DNA of 64,000 nt from Cytobacillus oceanisediminis 2691. Its GTDB lineage: Bacteria > Bacillota > Bacilli > Bacillales > Cytobacillaceae. A model generated the notes under the pieces. That model saw only the letters and a program-made list of their open reading frames with translations, was not told the origin of the DNA and did not search any database. Numbering within the stretch: position 1 is the stretch's first letter; the number at the start of each line of letters is the position of its first letter. A program made the translations under genes and the position numbers. Shown here in pieces: positions 33,591 to 43,778 of the stretch. The stretch covers positions 3,447,501 through 3,511,500 of the forward strand of contig NZ_CP015506.1 in assembly GCF_000294775.2 (NCBI RefSeq). Direction: 5' to 3'.

Positions 33591-35312
33591 TCAATCATGA
33601 AAATTAGTCCCGTCCGTTGTCGCTTCAATAATCCCTGCCCGGACCACGAAATCGCCAAAATGCTCGCCGTCCTGACGTTCACGGGCGTAGCGCGGCAGAA
33701 TGGCACGCAGCTCGTTCAGGATTTCTTCTTCGCCAATGTTTTCGCGGTACATTTTGCTGAGGCGGCTTCCGTCAAATGCTGCCCCGAGATACATATTGTA
33801 CTTGCCGACCGCCTTGCCGATAAAGCCGATTTCGCCGAGCGCGTGACGGGCGCAGCCGTTCGGGCAGCCCGTCATGCGGATAGTGATTTCTTCGTTCCGC
33901 AATCCTGCTTCGTCAACAATCTCATCAATTTTATCGACCAATACAGGAAGATAGCGTTCTGCCTCGGCCATCGCCAGACCGCATGTCGGAAGGGCCACGC
34001 AGGCCATGGATCCGCGGCGCAATGCACTGTAGCGGCTTCCGTCAGTTAAGCCATACTCATTAATTATCGCCTCGATCTTTGCCTTATCTTTAGTTGATAC
34101 ACTTCCGATAATGAGGTTCTGATTGGCGGTCAGCCTGAAATCGCCTTTATGAACTTTGGCAATCTCACGCAATGCTGTCTTCAATTTATATCCGTCGAAG
34201 TCTGCCACACGGCCGCCTTCTATGAACATCGTAAAATGCCATTTTCCGCGGACACCCTTTACCCATCCGTAGCGGTCTCCGTTGGAATCAAACTTGAATC
34301 CCCGAGCTTCATCCAGCTTCCAGCCCAGACGATTCTCCAGCTCTACAATAACTGTTTCCAGACCAAGGCGGTCTACCGTATATTTAAAACGGGCATTTTT
34401 CCGGACTGAGCGGTTGCCGTAATCACGCTGAATCGTTATGACCTTCTCAGCCACTTCGTAAATCTTATCAGGTGTCACAAAGCCGATCACTTTCGAAAGC
34501 TGCGGATAGGTCGCCTTATCTCCATGGGAGAAGCCCATTCCGCCGCCGATTGCCACGTTAAAGCCTGCCAGCTTGCCGTTTTCCACAATGGCAATGAAGC
34601 CGAGATCCTGGGAAAAGACATCTATGTCATTGGAAGGCGGTACAGCAATCCCGATTTTAAATTTACGGGGCAAATAAAGCGGGCCATACATCGGCTCAAC
34701 CTCTTCATCCACTTCAGGAGAGCCCGCTACTTTTTCTTCTTCCAGCCAAATTTCATGATAGGCACGTGTGCGGGGCAGGAGGTCGTCACTTAGCATCTTT
34801 GCCAGCTCATACACTTCTGAATGAATTTCCGATTGATCGGGATTTGAGATACACATTACATTACGGTTCACATCGCCGCATGCCGCTATCGTATCAAGCA
34901 TCGTCGAATGGATTGCCTGAATTGTCTTTTTCATATTCCATTTTAAGATTCCATGCATCTGGAAGGTCTGGCGTGTTGTCAGTTTTAATGTGCCGTTCCC
35001 ATATTTTTCAGCTAAATCATCCACCACAAGCCATTGTTCAGGTGTTGCGACCCCTCCAGGAAGGCGCAGCCGGAGCATAAACTGGTAGGCAGGCTCAAGC
35101 TTTTGTTTCTGGCGTTCATTCCGCAGATCCCGGTCATCCTGCAGATAGCTCCCGTGGTGCTTCATTAATCTATTATCATCATCGGGAATTCCGGCGCTGA
35201 TCCTGTCCTGCATAACTTCCGCCAGCGTTCCGCGCAAATAGTTGCTTCGATCCTTAATTCCCTCAACATCACTCGGAGGGCCATCCGGTGCTTTTAAGTT
35301 TGGGTTTACCAT
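33591..35312 (-). CDS. cysI: assimilatory sulfite reductase, hemoprotein subunit
   Basis: A 573-residue CysI that reduces sulfite to sulfide with six electrons at a siroheme/4Fe-4S centre. The cluster cysteines appear in [20 protein letters not shown] and [18 protein letters not shown] (C-X5-C and C-X3-C). The start [20 protein letters not shown] matches B. subtilis CysI, and AAGGAG stands before ATG at 35312; the 24 upstream open codons are not used. It follows cysJ by 25 bases on the same strand, forming the operon that CysL activates in B. subtilis. Electrons come from the CysJ flavoprotein. Confidence 0.96.
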   Translation of the reverse strand: MVNPNLKAPDGPPSDVEGIKDRSNYLRGTLAEVMQDRISAGIPDDDNRLMKHHGSYLQDDRDLRNERQKQKLEPAYQFMLRLRLPGGVATPEQWLVVDDLAEKYGNGTLKLTTRQTFQMHGILKWNMKKTIQAIHSTMLDTIAACGDVNRNVMCISNPDQSEIHSEVYELAKMLSDDLLPRTRAYHEIWLEEEKVAGSPEVDEEVEPMYGPLYLPRKFKIGIAVPPSNDIDVFSQDLGFIAIVENGKLAGFNVAIGGGMGFSHGDKATYPQLSKVIGFVTPDKIYEVAEKVITIQRDYGNRSVRKNARFKYTVDRLGLETVIVELENRLGWKLDEARGFKFDSNGDRYGWVKGVRGKWHFTMFIEGGRVADFDGYKLKTALREIAKVHKGDFRLTANQNLIIGSVSTKDKAKIEAIINEYGLTDGSRYSALRRGSMACVALPTCGLAMAEAERYLPVLVDKIDEIVDEAGLRNEEITIRMTGCPNGCARHALGEIGFIGKAVGKYNMYLGAAFDGSRLSKMYRENIGEEEILNELRAILPRYARERQDGEHFGDFVVRAGIIEATTDGTNFHD

Positions 35313-35337
35313 GCTGTAAAACTCCTTTCCTTCCAAA

Positions 35338-37152
35338 TCAATATACGTCGCGCTGGTAGCGTTTATTTTTCTGCATGTCGGCAAGATATTCAGAAGCCTG
35401 GTCGCGGCTTATACCGCCTTCTTTTTCAATAATATCTATAAGTGCATTATGGACATCATGCGCCATGTTTTTCTCATCGCCGCAGATATAGACGGCTGCT
35501 CCTTCCTGAAGCCACTGGAATAATTCCTTGCTATTTTCCTGCATTCTATGCTGAACATAAACCTTCTCATCACCATCACGGGAAAAAGCGACATCCAGCT
35601 TCGTCAAGACTCCATCCTTGAGCCACTTTTGCCATTCAGTCTGATAAAGAAAATCAGTCACAAAATGCTGGTCGCCAAAGAATAGCCATGATTTCCCATC
35701 AGCGCCGCTTTCTTCACGCTCCTGCATAAATGATCGGAACGGTGCAATTCCGGTTCCAGGACCAACCATAATGATTGGTGTGTCCGGATTCTCAGGCAGT
35801 TTAAAGTTTTCGTTGTGCTGAATAAATACTGGCAGTGTATCGCCAGGCTGGAGACGCTCTGCGCATAATATGGAGCAGACACCTTTGCGTTCACGGCCAT
35901 GGGCATCATAGCGGACAGCACCGATTGTTAAATGGACTTCATCGGGATTCGCCTCGAAGCTGCTGGAAATGGAATAAAGACGCGCAGGCATCTTACGCAG
36001 TATAGAAACAAACTCCTGTGCCGAACTGTTCCATGGTTTAAAGTCACGGACTAAATCAATTAAGTCCCGCCCATCCATATAAGATTTCAGTTGATTGCTG
36101 TCTGACACTAGCTGTTGCAGTTCTTCATTTCCAGAAAACTTTGCAGCCTTTTCAACAAGCGGTTTAGTCAGGACAGTAATCTCAAAGTGAGCCGTAAGCG
36201 CTTCTTTTAACGTTACTGTTTCCTCCTTCACTCTGACTGTTTCCTCTGGATCCCAGCTCATCTCAGCTAAAAGCAGGTCAACCAATTCAGGATCGTTTTC
36301 AGGGTATACCCCAAGGCTGTCACCAGGCTGATAAGTCAGACCGGAACCTTCTAAAGAAATCTCGAGATGGCGGGTTTCTTTATTGGAGCCGCGTCCATTG
36401 AGATTCAGATTTTCCAGAACTTCTGCCCGGAAAGGATTGGACCGGGAATAGACTGACTCAGCAGGTGCTGAGGCTGAAACTGAAGCTGCTGCTGCAGGAG
36501 AAGGACTGCTGCTTTCCCCTTCGCTCAATCCGGCTAAAACTGCTTCCGTCCACTCTGCTGCAGGCTCCTCGAAATCAAGATCACAGTCCACTCTTGGCGT
36601 TATTCTTGTTCCGCCAAGTTCCTCCAGACGTTTATCAAAATCTTTTCCCGTTTGGCAGAAGAATTCATATGAGCTGTCGCCAAGTGCCAAAACTGAGTAT
36701 CGGAAGTCTTCCAGTTTGGGCGCCCTTTTTCCGTGAACAAATTCATGGAATGTCAAAGCGTTGTCAGGCGGATCTCCCTCACCATGGGTACTTACGACAA
36801 TTAACAGGTTTTTGACCTTTTTAAGATTATTGGGCTTAAAGTCACTCATTGCTGAAACCGTTACTTGAAAACCTCTCTCCTCAAGCGTTTTTCCAGCTTT
36901 CTTTGCCAGATTCTGCGCATTCCCGGTTTGTGATCCAAATAAGATGGTCACTTCTTTTTGAATTGCCCTTACCGCTGCAGGTGCGGGACGTTCTTCCACT
37001 GCCGGGGCAGCCTGTAATGATGAAGACTGTATTGCGGCAAGATACCCGCTCAGCCAGAGAGATTGTGTCTCTGTCAGAGTCGGAAGAAGACGATTAAGGA
37101 GCTCTGTCTGCTCCTGATTAAACGGACTGTTCATTACCTGAAGTTGCAACAT
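35338..37152 (-). CDS. cysJ: assimilatory sulfite reductase, NADPH flavoprotein subunit
   Basis: A 604-residue CysJ that passes electrons from NADPH through FAD and FMN to CysI. The flavodoxin domain is at about 65-205 ([35 protein letters not shown]), then the FAD domain ([20 protein letters not shown]) and the NADPH domain ([21 protein letters not shown]) with the terminal [13 protein letters not shown] at 37152 follows GAGGTGG and gives the expected start [15 protein letters not shown]; the 30 open codons upstream have no site. First gene of the cysJI operon, opposite the regulator cysL. Confidence 0.96.
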   Translation of the reverse strand: MLQLQVMNSPFNQEQTELLNRLLPTLTETQSLWLSGYLAAIQSSSLQAAPAVEERPAPAAVRAIQKEVTILFGSQTGNAQNLAKKAGKTLEERGFQVTVSAMSDFKPNNLKKVKNLLIVVSTHGEGDPPDNALTFHEFVHGKRAPKLEDFRYSVLALGDSSYEFFCQTGKDFDKRLEELGGTRITPRVDCDLDFEEPAAEWTEAVLAGLSEGESSSPSPAAAASVSASAPAESVYSRSNPFRAEVLENLNLNGRGSNKETRHLEISLEGSGLTYQPGDSLGVYPENDPELVDLLLAEMSWDPEETVRVKEETVTLKEALTAHFEITVLTKPLVEKAAKFSGNEELQQLVSDSNQLKSYMDGRDLIDLVRDFKPWNSSAQEFVSILRKMPARLYSISSSFEANPDEVHLTIGAVRYDAHGRERKGVCSILCAERLQPGDTLPVFIQHNENFKLPENPDTPIIMVGPGTGIAPFRSFMQEREESGADGKSWLFFGDQHFVTDFLYQTEWQKWLKDGVLTKLDVAFSRDGDEKVYVQHRMQENSKELFQWLQEGAAVYICGDEKNMAHDVHNALIDIIEKEGGISRDQASEYLADMQKNKRYQRDVY

Positions 37153-37293
37153 GATCCACCTCGCAAACCAGCGCAAAAGGCTGGTTTTATAGTATTTCTT
37201 TAAATTTCCTCTTTTCCTATAAAAAAAGTCGGTTTTATACACAAAAAATATATATCTATTACTTTACCGAATGATATTCCATTAGTAAAATAA

Positions 37294-37319
37294 ATATTAA
37301 TTATCGCAGCTATTAATAT
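37294..37319. promoter_or_regulatory. LysR-type operator between cysJ and cysL
   Basis: ATATTAAT (37294-37301) and ATTAATAT (37312-37319) form a perfect 8-bp dyad with a 10-bp spacer in the divergent promoter region, close to the T-N11-A plan of LysR sites. CysL is the natural candidate to bind it. Confidence 0.6.
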
Positions 37320-37344
37320 TATTAATTATAGAAAGGGTGATATT

Positions 37345-38244
37345 TTGTACTATGATGCGTTAAAAACATTCGTCACATTGGCTGAAGTTAAAAATTTTAC
37401 GAAGACGGCCGAGCTCCTTCTAATGTCACAGCCCAGTGTCAGCCTGCATATTAAAAATCTGGAAAAGGAATTTCAGACCAAACTATTTCAACGCTCTCCA
37501 AAATACTTGAAAATTACGCCCAGCGGTGAAATATTATATGACCGGGCCAAGCAGATGATTACCATTTACGAGCAAACCAGGCAGGAAATTTTAGAGCAGC
37601 AAAACACCATTAAAGGAGACTTGAAAATTGCGGCCAGTTTCACTATAGGGGAGTACATCCTGCCTCCCCTCCTGCTTGATTTGCAGAATCAGTATCCTGA
37701 GCTTAATCTCCAGGTGACGATTGCCAACACAGAGGAAGTTGTTCAGTCAACACGGTCCCATCATGTGGATATAGGGTTAATAGAAGGCCAGACAAATGAA
37801 AGAGAGCTTATCGTGACTCCCTTTTTAGAGGATGAATTATTTATTGTGACTTCCAACCAGCATCCATTGGTACAAAAAGAGGAAACAACCATTGCTGACC
37901 TTCAAAATCAGCAATGGATCATGAGGGAAAACGGGTCAGGGACACGTGAGTATTTTAACCATGTAGTCAGATCAAATGGCCTTAAGGTGAAATCACTTTT
38001 AACGATCAGCAGCAACCAGGGGATAAAAGAAACACTCATCAACGGGCTGGGAATAAGCATTCTTTCCGGAAGCGTCGTCGAAAGGGACGTTAAACAAAAT
38101 AACCTGTCTATAATCAAAGTGAAAAATCAGGAATTCAAACGCACTCTTTCCTATGTTCTATCCCCCATCATGCAGGAAAAAAAGAATGTCAGCATTTTTA
38201 TCGAAGCACTCGGCGAAAAATGGAAGCACCCTAAGGGAAAATAG
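37345..38244 (+). CDS. cysL: LysR-family activator of sulfite reductase genes
   Basis: A 299-residue LysR regulator matching B. subtilis CysL (YwfK). The winged-helix domain is at 1-60 (FTKTAELLLMSQPSVSLHIK is the helix-turn-helix), followed by the linker and two periplasmic-binding-like lobes. In B. subtilis CysL activates cysJI and represses itself. It is divergent from cysJ, and a perfect dyad lies between them. The start is TTG at 37345, preceded by AAAGGGTGA. Confidence 0.9.
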   Translation: MYYDALKTFVTLAEVKNFTKTAELLLMSQPSVSLHIKNLEKEFQTKLFQRSPKYLKITPSGEILYDRAKQMITIYEQTRQEILEQQNTIKGDLKIAASFTIGEYILPPLLLDLQNQYPELNLQVTIANTEEVVQSTRSHHVDIGLIEGQTNERELIVTPFLEDELFIVTSNQHPLVQKEETTIADLQNQQWIMRENGSGTREYFNHVVRSNGLKVKSLLTISSNQGIKETLINGLGISILSGSVVERDVKQNNLSIIKVKNQEFKRTLSYVLSPIMQEKKNVSIFIEALGEKWKHPKGK

Positions 38245-38365
38245 TCATTTTTAGAACAAGCTTTTTTTCACACTAGTCCCACTTTATTCATATACTATAG
38301 TACCGAAGTGTATAAAATCTGCCCATTTTATTCAAAATAAGGAAAAAATGGCTGAGGTGAAAAAG

Positions 38366-38575
38366 ATGGGATTATTGAATGCCTTTAATGAATGGCGCGA
38401 AAGCAGATATCAAAATCATGTCAATCGCATGAAGGAAGAAAACAAGTGTCCTGACTGTTACGGCAGGGGTTTTTCACTCTATCCGGGGAATGAATTCGCT
38501 TATCATGCCAACCAATTTGACTGCCAGGGCTGCAATGGAACCGGACTGTATTCAGAATGGGATAGTTTATCATAA
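38366..38575 (+). CDS. small DnaJ-type zinc-finger protein
   Basis: A 69-residue protein with one pair of CXXCXGXG motifs: CPDCYGRGF at about 28-36 and CQGCNGTGL near 54-62, the DnaJ zinc-finger repeats. It has no J domain. Small Bacillus relatives are sometimes mislabelled as methionine aminopeptidase. It may bind zinc and act as a thiol or chaperone helper, which is inference. ATG at 38366 follows GAGGTGA with normal spacing; the ATG six codons upstream lacks a site. A terminator follows the stop. Confidence 0.8.
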   Translation: MGLLNAFNEWRESRYQNHVNRMKEENKCPDCYGRGFSLYPGNEFAYHANQFDCQGCNGTGLYSEWDSLS

Positions 38576-38624
38576 TATAATGGCCATGATCCGTATGTTT
38601 CTTATGGATCATGGCCTTATTTTG
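38576..38624. terminator. bidirectional terminator
   Basis: AATGGCCATGATCC/GGATCATGGCCTT stem with T run on the plus strand; also ends the M20 peptidase transcript (stop 38629). Confidence 0.85.
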
Positions 38625-38628
38625 GATT

Positions 38629-39807
38629 TTAAGCTAATGCCTTGTTTGACTCGAATTCTTCTTTAATCTGTTTTAAAAGCTCCTGATTGGTTAACACTTC
38701 ATACCCCGTAAGTGCCATTGCCTTGGCCCCGAGGATCATGGCTTCTTTAGCCTGCTCACTCATAGCAGCTTCCCTGAATTCATGGGTGTGGCAAGCATAT
38801 GCCTCATTGCATATTTTAATATAAGGATGAATGGAAGGGGCTGCCTGGCTGACATTCCCCATGTCAAGAGAACCTGACCCATTCTTCTGTTCCAGAATTT
38901 CCTCCTCATTCACACCAAGAGAAAGCAGTTCTTTATTGAATGCTTCTGATAAAGGGCTGTTCGTAACCATATCATCATAAGAAAACTCATAAAATGACCA
39001 CTTCATTTCGGCACCAGTCTGCAAAGCTGCCCCTTCTGCACATTTCTTGACCTTTTCTACAAGTTCATTCACATACTCACGTTTGGATGCACGAACATAA
39101 AATTGGGCAACCGCATAGTCCGGAACCACGTTTGCGGCTTTGCCACCTTCCGTAATAATGCCATGGATTCTGGCATCAGGTTTGATATGCTGACGCAGAG
39201 CGTTTATGCTGTTGAACGTTTGCAGGACAGCGTCCAACGCATTAATTCCTAAATGAGGGCTGGCAGCTGCATGTGCTGATTTGCCAAAAAACTCAAACTG
39301 TATAGCATCCATTGCCAGTGATGCCCCGCTTTTCACAAAATTGTCAAGGGGATGAACCATGATCGCTGCATCCAAAACATCAAAAATACCAGCTTCAGCC
39401 ATGGTCATCTTACCGCCCTTCGTCTCCTCTGCAGGCGTGCCAAAGACAATAACCTTTCCTCCAGTTTCATGAATCACTTTACTTAGTCCTATTCCTGCAG
39501 CAATCCCCATTGTCCCGATTAGATTATGACCGCATGCATGCCCCACTTCAGGCAGTGCGTCGTATTCAGACATGTATCCAATCACAGGACCTTCTTTTCC
39601 GCTGTCATAAGTTCCGGTAAAAGCAGTCGGTAAACCGCATATGCCGATTTCTACAGAAAAGCCATGCTTTTCAAGCTCCTCTGTCAATACTTTGCATGCC
39701 TTGTACTCTTCATGGCCCAATTCGGGATTCTCGCCGATATAAGTGCTTATTCTATTAAAGTCATCCTGAAGTTCATCAATATGTTTAATAATCAGATTCT
39801 TTCCCAT
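38629..39807 (-). CDS. M20 family metallopeptidase/amidohydrolase (AbgB-like)
   Basis: A 392-residue M20D-type zinc hydrolase. The metal motifs are GHACGHNLIG (His pair), TPAEETKGGK (Glu pair) and AIMVHPLD; the dimerisation domain begins at IQFEFFGKSAHAAASPHLGI. It probably cleaves an N-acyl or peptide bond in a small molecule such as an aminobenzoyl-glutamate or N-acyl amino acid. ATG at 39807 follows AGGAGAGC. Single gene. Confidence 0.88.
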   Translation of the reverse strand: MGKNLIIKHIDELQDDFNRISTYIGENPELGHEEYKACKVLTEELEKHGFSVEIGICGLPTAFTGTYDSGKEGPVIGYMSEYDALPEVGHACGHNLIGTMGIAAGIGLSKVIHETGGKVIVFGTPAEETKGGKMTMAEAGIFDVLDAAIMVHPLDNFVKSGASLAMDAIQFEFFGKSAHAAASPHLGINALDAVLQTFNSINALRQHIKPDARIHGIITEGGKAANVVPDYAVAQFYVRASKREYVNELVEKVKKCAEGAALQTGAEMKWSFYEFSYDDMVTNSPLSEAFNKELLSLGVNEEEILEQKNGSGSLDMGNVSQAAPSIHPYIKICNEAYACHTHEFREAAMSEQAKEAMILGAKAMALTGYEVLTNQELLKQIKEEFESNKALA

Positions 39808-39904
39808 GAACTATCTGCTCTCCTAATCCGCAAATCTATATATTTATTCATTAATAATTATAATCATACAACACATTTTTGATTTCGGCACGTAAATATC
39901 ACTT

Positions 39905-40420
39905 CTATTTCGTTATTTTTTCCAGTGGCCGTTCAATGATCAGCGCCTCTTCCCAGTCCTTGCACACATCCACCCAGGCTTTTGCATCTGAATATGTATT
40001 AATTTCAGCAGGTGTCAGTTCAATGGCGGAATTGCTGCTTCCGCATGCAGGGAAAAGGGTCTCGAATCTTTTCATAGATTCATCCAGATATACATCCAGA
40101 TTATTTTTCAGTCCAAATGGACACACTCCGCCTACGGCATGGCCCGTCTGTTCGAGGACTTCCTCAGCTGAAAGCAACCGGGCTTTGAGACCGAACGTTT
40201 TCCGGAACTTCTTGTTATCCACTTTGGCGTCGCCTGCTGCCACCACAAGAATTGCTTCATCCCCATCACCCCTGAAGGAAAGAGTCTTGGCAATTTGTGC
40301 AGGGCTGACACCGATTGTTTCAGCAGCCTGTTCCACTGTTGCGCTTAAAGAATCAAACTCCATTACATCCTGTTCCCGATCCCATTTTTTGAAATGGGCT
40401 TTCACACTTTCAATTGACAT
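39905..40420 (-). CDS. YbaK/EbsC-family aminoacyl-tRNA deacylase
   Basis: A 171-residue protein of the YbaK/EbsC/ProX group that hydrolyses mischarged tRNAs such as Cys-tRNAPro. The conserved ILVVAAGDAKVDNKKF contains the catalytic lysine, followed by GHAVGGVCPFGL and DVYLDESMKRFETLFPACG. ATG at 40420 follows GAAGGGTGAG. It acts in the cytosol after translation errors. Single gene, divergent from the FUSC exporter gene. Confidence 0.9.
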   Translation of the reverse strand: MSIESVKAHFKKWDREQDVMEFDSLSATVEQAAETIGVSPAQIAKTLSFRGDGDEAILVVAAGDAKVDNKKFRKTFGLKARLLSAEEVLEQTGHAVGGVCPFGLKNNLDVYLDESMKRFETLFPACGSSNSAIELTPAEINTYSDAKAWVDVCKDWEEALIIERPLEKITK

Positions 40421-40620
40421 TCAAACTCACCCTTCCTCTAAGTCCGTAAAATCTTATATACATTCCGTATTTATACTTTATAGTTGTCTATTTTAACATA
40501 CTATCAGATGATGTCACCGGGGTAATTTCTTTTTATCAGAAGATTCGCATTTGCTCTTATTGGTTTCTTGCACTAATATAAATTTACTATTGAAACCACG
40601 GATTTAAAGAAGGATTATGT

Positions 40621-41724
40621 ATGAAACAGACTATTCCATATAATTTTATTGGAGGAAGAATCGCCAAAACCGGACTGGCTGTTTTTATAACAGCTTTTAT
40701 TTGCCATATGCTGGATTGGCCAGCCATGTTTGCTGTGATTACGGCCATCGTAACGATTGAACCTACTGTTGCGGACTCCATTCGGAAAGCATATGTCAGA
40801 TTTCCTGCGGCAGCCATTGGTGCGGGCTTTGCTGTATTATTTACGTTCATTTTCGGGGACAGCCCATACAGTTATGCTGCCGTTTCGCTTGCGACAATCA
40901 TAGTCTGCCATAAGCTGAAGCTTCATGATGGGATGCTGGTGGCTACATTAACAGGTGTCGCTATGATATCAACGGTACAGGACCATTATCTGTCCTCTTT
41001 TTTCATTCGATTGGGGACTACCACTACCGGAATTGTCGTTTCCACAGCAGTTAACTTTTTTGTCATGCCGCCCAATTACTCAACATCCATCATAAAAAAC
41101 ATACATGCCCTTTACAGACGATCCGGTGACATTTTACATAAAAGAGGACTTGAAATTTTCAAATCACAGGGATCTGACGGCACTGTCCGTTCTGATTTTC
41201 AAAGACTTATTAAAGATATCGATAAAACGGAAACTTTATGCCATTATCAAAAAGCTGAATATAGGTATCACCGATTTAGCCGTGAAGACATGCGCGACTT
41301 TCATTATGAATATAAAAAATTGACTATTTTAAGGCAGATTACCTATCACGTGGGGAACTTGATCTTTCTGCCAACTGGCCTTCCGGAGCTGGAGGAAGAC
41401 AGGAAAAAGGCTGCCGCTGCTGTTCTTGAGGATATAAAAAACAGCCTATATGACCCGGTCTTTCTTATTACAGAAAGCCATCATAAAAAAATCAGCGAGG
41501 TAACACAGTGGTTTATTGACCAAAAACAGCTGAACCCTGCGGGGGGCTTAAAACCGCGCACACACCACCATGTCCAGCCTGAAACAGCCATTCTATATGA
41601 GGTTCTCTCCATCCATGACTTAATTGAGGAATTGAATCAAATTCAGACTATGGAAATTAAGCACAGGAAGCTTTTAAAAGCCCCCCTTGAAGCAGGTGCC
41701 CAAAAAGACGGGGAACAGACATGA
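40621..41724 (+). CDS. FUSC-family aromatic-acid exporter protein
   Basis: A 367-residue protein with six hydrophobic segments in the first 150 residues (WPAMFAVITAIVTIEPTVAD is the family hallmark) and a C-terminal cytoplasmic helical domain, as in the ArAE_1 group of B. subtilis YqjA relatives. Such proteins are thought to export aromatic acids or act in cell-envelope stress. The His-rich tail (PRTHHHVQPETAI) is unusual. ATG at 40621 follows AAGAAGGA; a strong terminator follows. Confidence 0.83.
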   Translation: MKQTIPYNFIGGRIAKTGLAVFITAFICHMLDWPAMFAVITAIVTIEPTVADSIRKAYVRFPAAAIGAGFAVLFTFIFGDSPYSYAAVSLATIIVCHKLKLHDGMLVATLTGVAMISTVQDHYLSSFFIRLGTTTTGIVVSTAVNFFVMPPNYSTSIIKNIHALYRRSGDILHKRGLEIFKSQGSDGTVRSDFQRLIKDIDKTETLCHYQKAEYRYHRFSREDMRDFHYEYKKLTILRQITYHVGNLIFLPTGLPELEEDRKKAAAAVLEDIKNSLYDPVFLITESHHKKISEVTQWFIDQKQLNPAGGLKPRTHHHVQPETAILYEVLSIHDLIEELNQIQTMEIKHRKLLKAPLEAGAQKDGEQT

Positions 41725-41732
41725 ATGATAAA

Positions 41733-41767
41733 GGAAGACCGGGAATTCAATCCCCGGTCTTTCTTTC
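41733..41767 (+). terminator. terminator after the FUSC gene
   Basis: GAAGACCGGG/CCCGGTCTTTC stem followed by TTTC. Confidence 0.85.
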
Positions 41768-41768
41768 G

Positions 41769-42830
41769 TCAGGAAGGTATACCCGCTTCATCGAGCAAAT
41801 ATCCTGCTATTATTCTTGTTAATACATCACGGTCCATTTGCAGCATGTGAACTCCTGCATCTGCAAGCATCCTTTCCGTATTGTCTGATGGAAAATCAAT
41901 GGTCCGCTGGAAATAACTGTGGAAAATGCTCATTGAATTATGAAAAGCCTTTTCCTCACTAGTCATTTCTGCAGATGATCCTGGGATACACATCTCCAAT
42001 TGCGGAAAATTCAGTACCTCTCTTACTATTTCATATACATCTGATTGCAGAGGCGGATTAGGGTTTGTAATGTTGAAGATCCCGCCATTTTCTGCATGAA
42101 TCAGGGCGGCATCCAGTGTATCTATAACATAATTCACCGGCACAAAATTCTGGGCAACTTCAGGATCCAAATAGATTCTGCACGTTTGGCCGTCTTGTCT
42201 TCGCATGGCCCGTTTTTTCAAGATCTTGATGCCTTTTAGAAATCCATATAAGCCGAAGTTTGTATCAGCTTCACCTGTTCTGGAATCACCGATGATAATA
42301 CCGGGACGGAGAATAACAATATCCAGTTTATCCCGGAATGTATATACGAGGTGTTCTGCCTCGCACTTGGAAGCTTCATAGGGATTTACAAAACGCCTGT
42401 CCACAGAGTAAAGAGCCTCCGCCCCCTGAGTATCTGTCCCAACCGTATAGGCGGTACTGATATATAAAACTTTTGGACAATTTATTTCCAAAGCAAGATT
42501 CAGAACATTTTCTGTTCCTCCCACATTCACTTTATAGGTCTTATCCCGATCCTTTTCATCAAATGATAGAAGTGCTGCACTATGGTATAAGGCATCCAAC
42601 TTTCCTTTTAATGAATTCATAAGTTCTCTATTTAATCCAAGATGTTCTTCTGTAACATCGCCTTCCAATATATGAATCTGTCTGGAAAAATCGCTTCCTT
42701 TGCCTTGCATGAAGGCATCCAGCCGCTTTCTGCTCCTGACTAATAAATAAAGTTCATGCCCCTGTTCCAAAAGCTTTAATGAAAGCTTTTTCCCTAAAAA
42801 ACCGTTTGCACCTGTAATTAGTATATTCAA
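41769..42830 (-). CDS. extended SDR / NAD-dependent epimerase family protein
   Basis: A 353-residue Rossmann enzyme of the thioester-reductase-like (NAD_binding_4) type. ITGANGFLGKKL is the nucleotide loop and PYEASKCEAE is the YXXXK catalytic motif. Such enzymes reduce acyl thioesters or modify sugars; this one carries an extra C-terminal 130 residues. TTG at 42830 follows AAAGGTTGAG at somewhat long spacing. Its job here is unknown. Confidence 0.82.
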   Translation of the reverse strand: MNILITGANGFLGKKLSLKLLEQGHELYLLVRSRKRLDAFMQGKGSDFSRQIHILEGDVTEEHLGLNRELMNSLKGKLDALYHSAALLSFDEKDRDKTYKVNVGGTENVLNLALEINCPKVLYISTAYTVGTDTQGAEALYSVDRRFVNPYEASKCEAEHLVYTFRDKLDIVILRPGIIIGDSRTGEADTNFGLYGFLKGIKILKKRAMRRQDGQTCRIYLDPEVAQNFVPVNYVIDTLDAALIHAENGGIFNITNPNPPLQSDVYEIVREVLNFPQLEMCIPGSSAEMTSEEKAFHNSMSIFHSYFQRTIDFPSDNTERMLADAGVHMLQMDRDVLTRIIAGYLLDEAGIPS

Positions 42831-42943
42831 AGAAGAATCTCAACCTTTCTATCTAACATCCCTGTAAAAACTTTAGCGGGAAATTCAATTAAAAGCAATG
42901 GAAATACATTCACCCTAAATCGGTTCTGCATATTCATAAACAA

Positions 42944-42978
42944 CAAAAGCGCCTGGTTTTCCCCAGGCGCCTTTTTTA
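42944..42978 (-). terminator. terminator after the Fe-S nuclease-like gene
   Basis: GGCGCCTGG/CCAGGCGC stem followed by TTTTG on the minus strand; the gene stops at 42976. Confidence 0.88.
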
Positions 42979-43743
42979 AGATAAGTATTTTGGTTTTCTC
43001 TCATTCTTTTCATCCCTGTCACAGACTCCCTGAAAAGGACAGGCTGGACACTCATTCATATTGTACAAACCCGAAAACTGCTTTGTGTCTTCAAGAAGCG
43101 TCTTCATCATCTGCAGATAGTTTAATCCCGCTTCAAGGCTCTCTTTATTTGGATTGAATACATGCCTCTCACCATCCATTAATGTCACGACCTCAATTCT
43201 GGCCGGACTTATTCCAAATACCTTTTCTGAAAAAACCACTGTTAAGTGACAATAAAGCTCAAGCATTTGCTCATCAGCATCTACCAGGAATTTCTTCACT
43301 ATAAAAGAATCCTGCTGCCATTCCGCGACATCAAAAGTTAAAGAAAGATCTGCATTCAGTTCTTTAAGATTCATTCTGAACTTTTCATACAAAAACAGCG
43401 GCTGTGCTATTTCAGATTCACTGCTTAAGTTTCTCATTAAACCATCAGTTATAGCTGCTGCAGCCATATAATATTGGAGCTGGGAATCAAACATACGCAG
43501 CTCCAGCCTTCCCCAATATTGATCGATCAGCATCAAAACGTTTGCAGGGGTACGATGGCTTTGCGGCAGCTGAAAATAGGATGAAACAACTTTATTGATA
43601 ATATGCTGAATGGCCTGACGCCAGCCAAGAGGATGTTTTTTCTTTTCAATATGTGCGTAATAAAATTTATAAGGACACCGGATAAAATCCGTTAAATTCT
43701 GGTCAGTCATTGTGCGGACGGATACTTGAGGGTTTTTGATCAA
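42976..43743 (-). CDS. PD-(D/E)XK nuclease-like protein with a four-Cys Fe-S signature, Fur-controlled
   Basis: A 255-residue protein of the RecB-nuclease-like fold. Cys23 in FIRCPYKFYYAH plus C232-X2-C235-X5-C241 near the C-terminus (ECPACPFQGVC) reproduce the Cas4/AddB four-cysteine 4Fe-4S pattern. Asp138 (LTFDVAEW) stands at motif II, but the (D/E)XK position reads SFIVKKF (147-152), so the acidic residue seems lost while Lys150/151, Gln159 and Tyr164 remain. It may thus be a cluster-bearing, non-cleaving relative. TTG at 43743 follows GGAGGCGAGGAG. Two Fur boxes lie 50-80 bases upstream. Confidence 0.75.
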   Translation of the reverse strand: MIKNPQVSVRTMTDQNLTDFIRCPYKFYYAHIEKKKHPLGWRQAIQHIINKVVSSYFQLPQSHRTPANVLMLIDQYWGRLELRMFDSQLQYYMAAAAITDGLMRNLSSESEIAQPLFLYEKFRMNLKELNADLSLTFDVAEWQQDSFIVKKFLVDADEQMLELYCHLTVVFSEKVFGISPARIEVVTLMDGERHVFNPNKESLEAGLNYLQMMKTLLEDTKQFSGLYNMNECPACPFQGVCDRDEKNERKPKYLS

Positions 43744-43778
43744 CTCCTCGCCTCCTTAAAATCAAAACTATGTATGAT

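Noticed and set aside
33489-34049. 186-codon plus-strand frame opposite cysI
   Set aside because: Antisense to a strongly supported cysI; shadow of GC-biased codons.
39879-40496. 205-codon plus-strand frame opposite ybaK
   Set aside because: Covers the whole YbaK gene in antisense; low-complexity Ser-rich shadow.
42976-43743. cas4 of a CRISPR system
   Set aside because: The four-cysteine pattern fits, but no other cas genes or arrays exist nearby and the catalytic motif looks lost; called nuclease-like instead.
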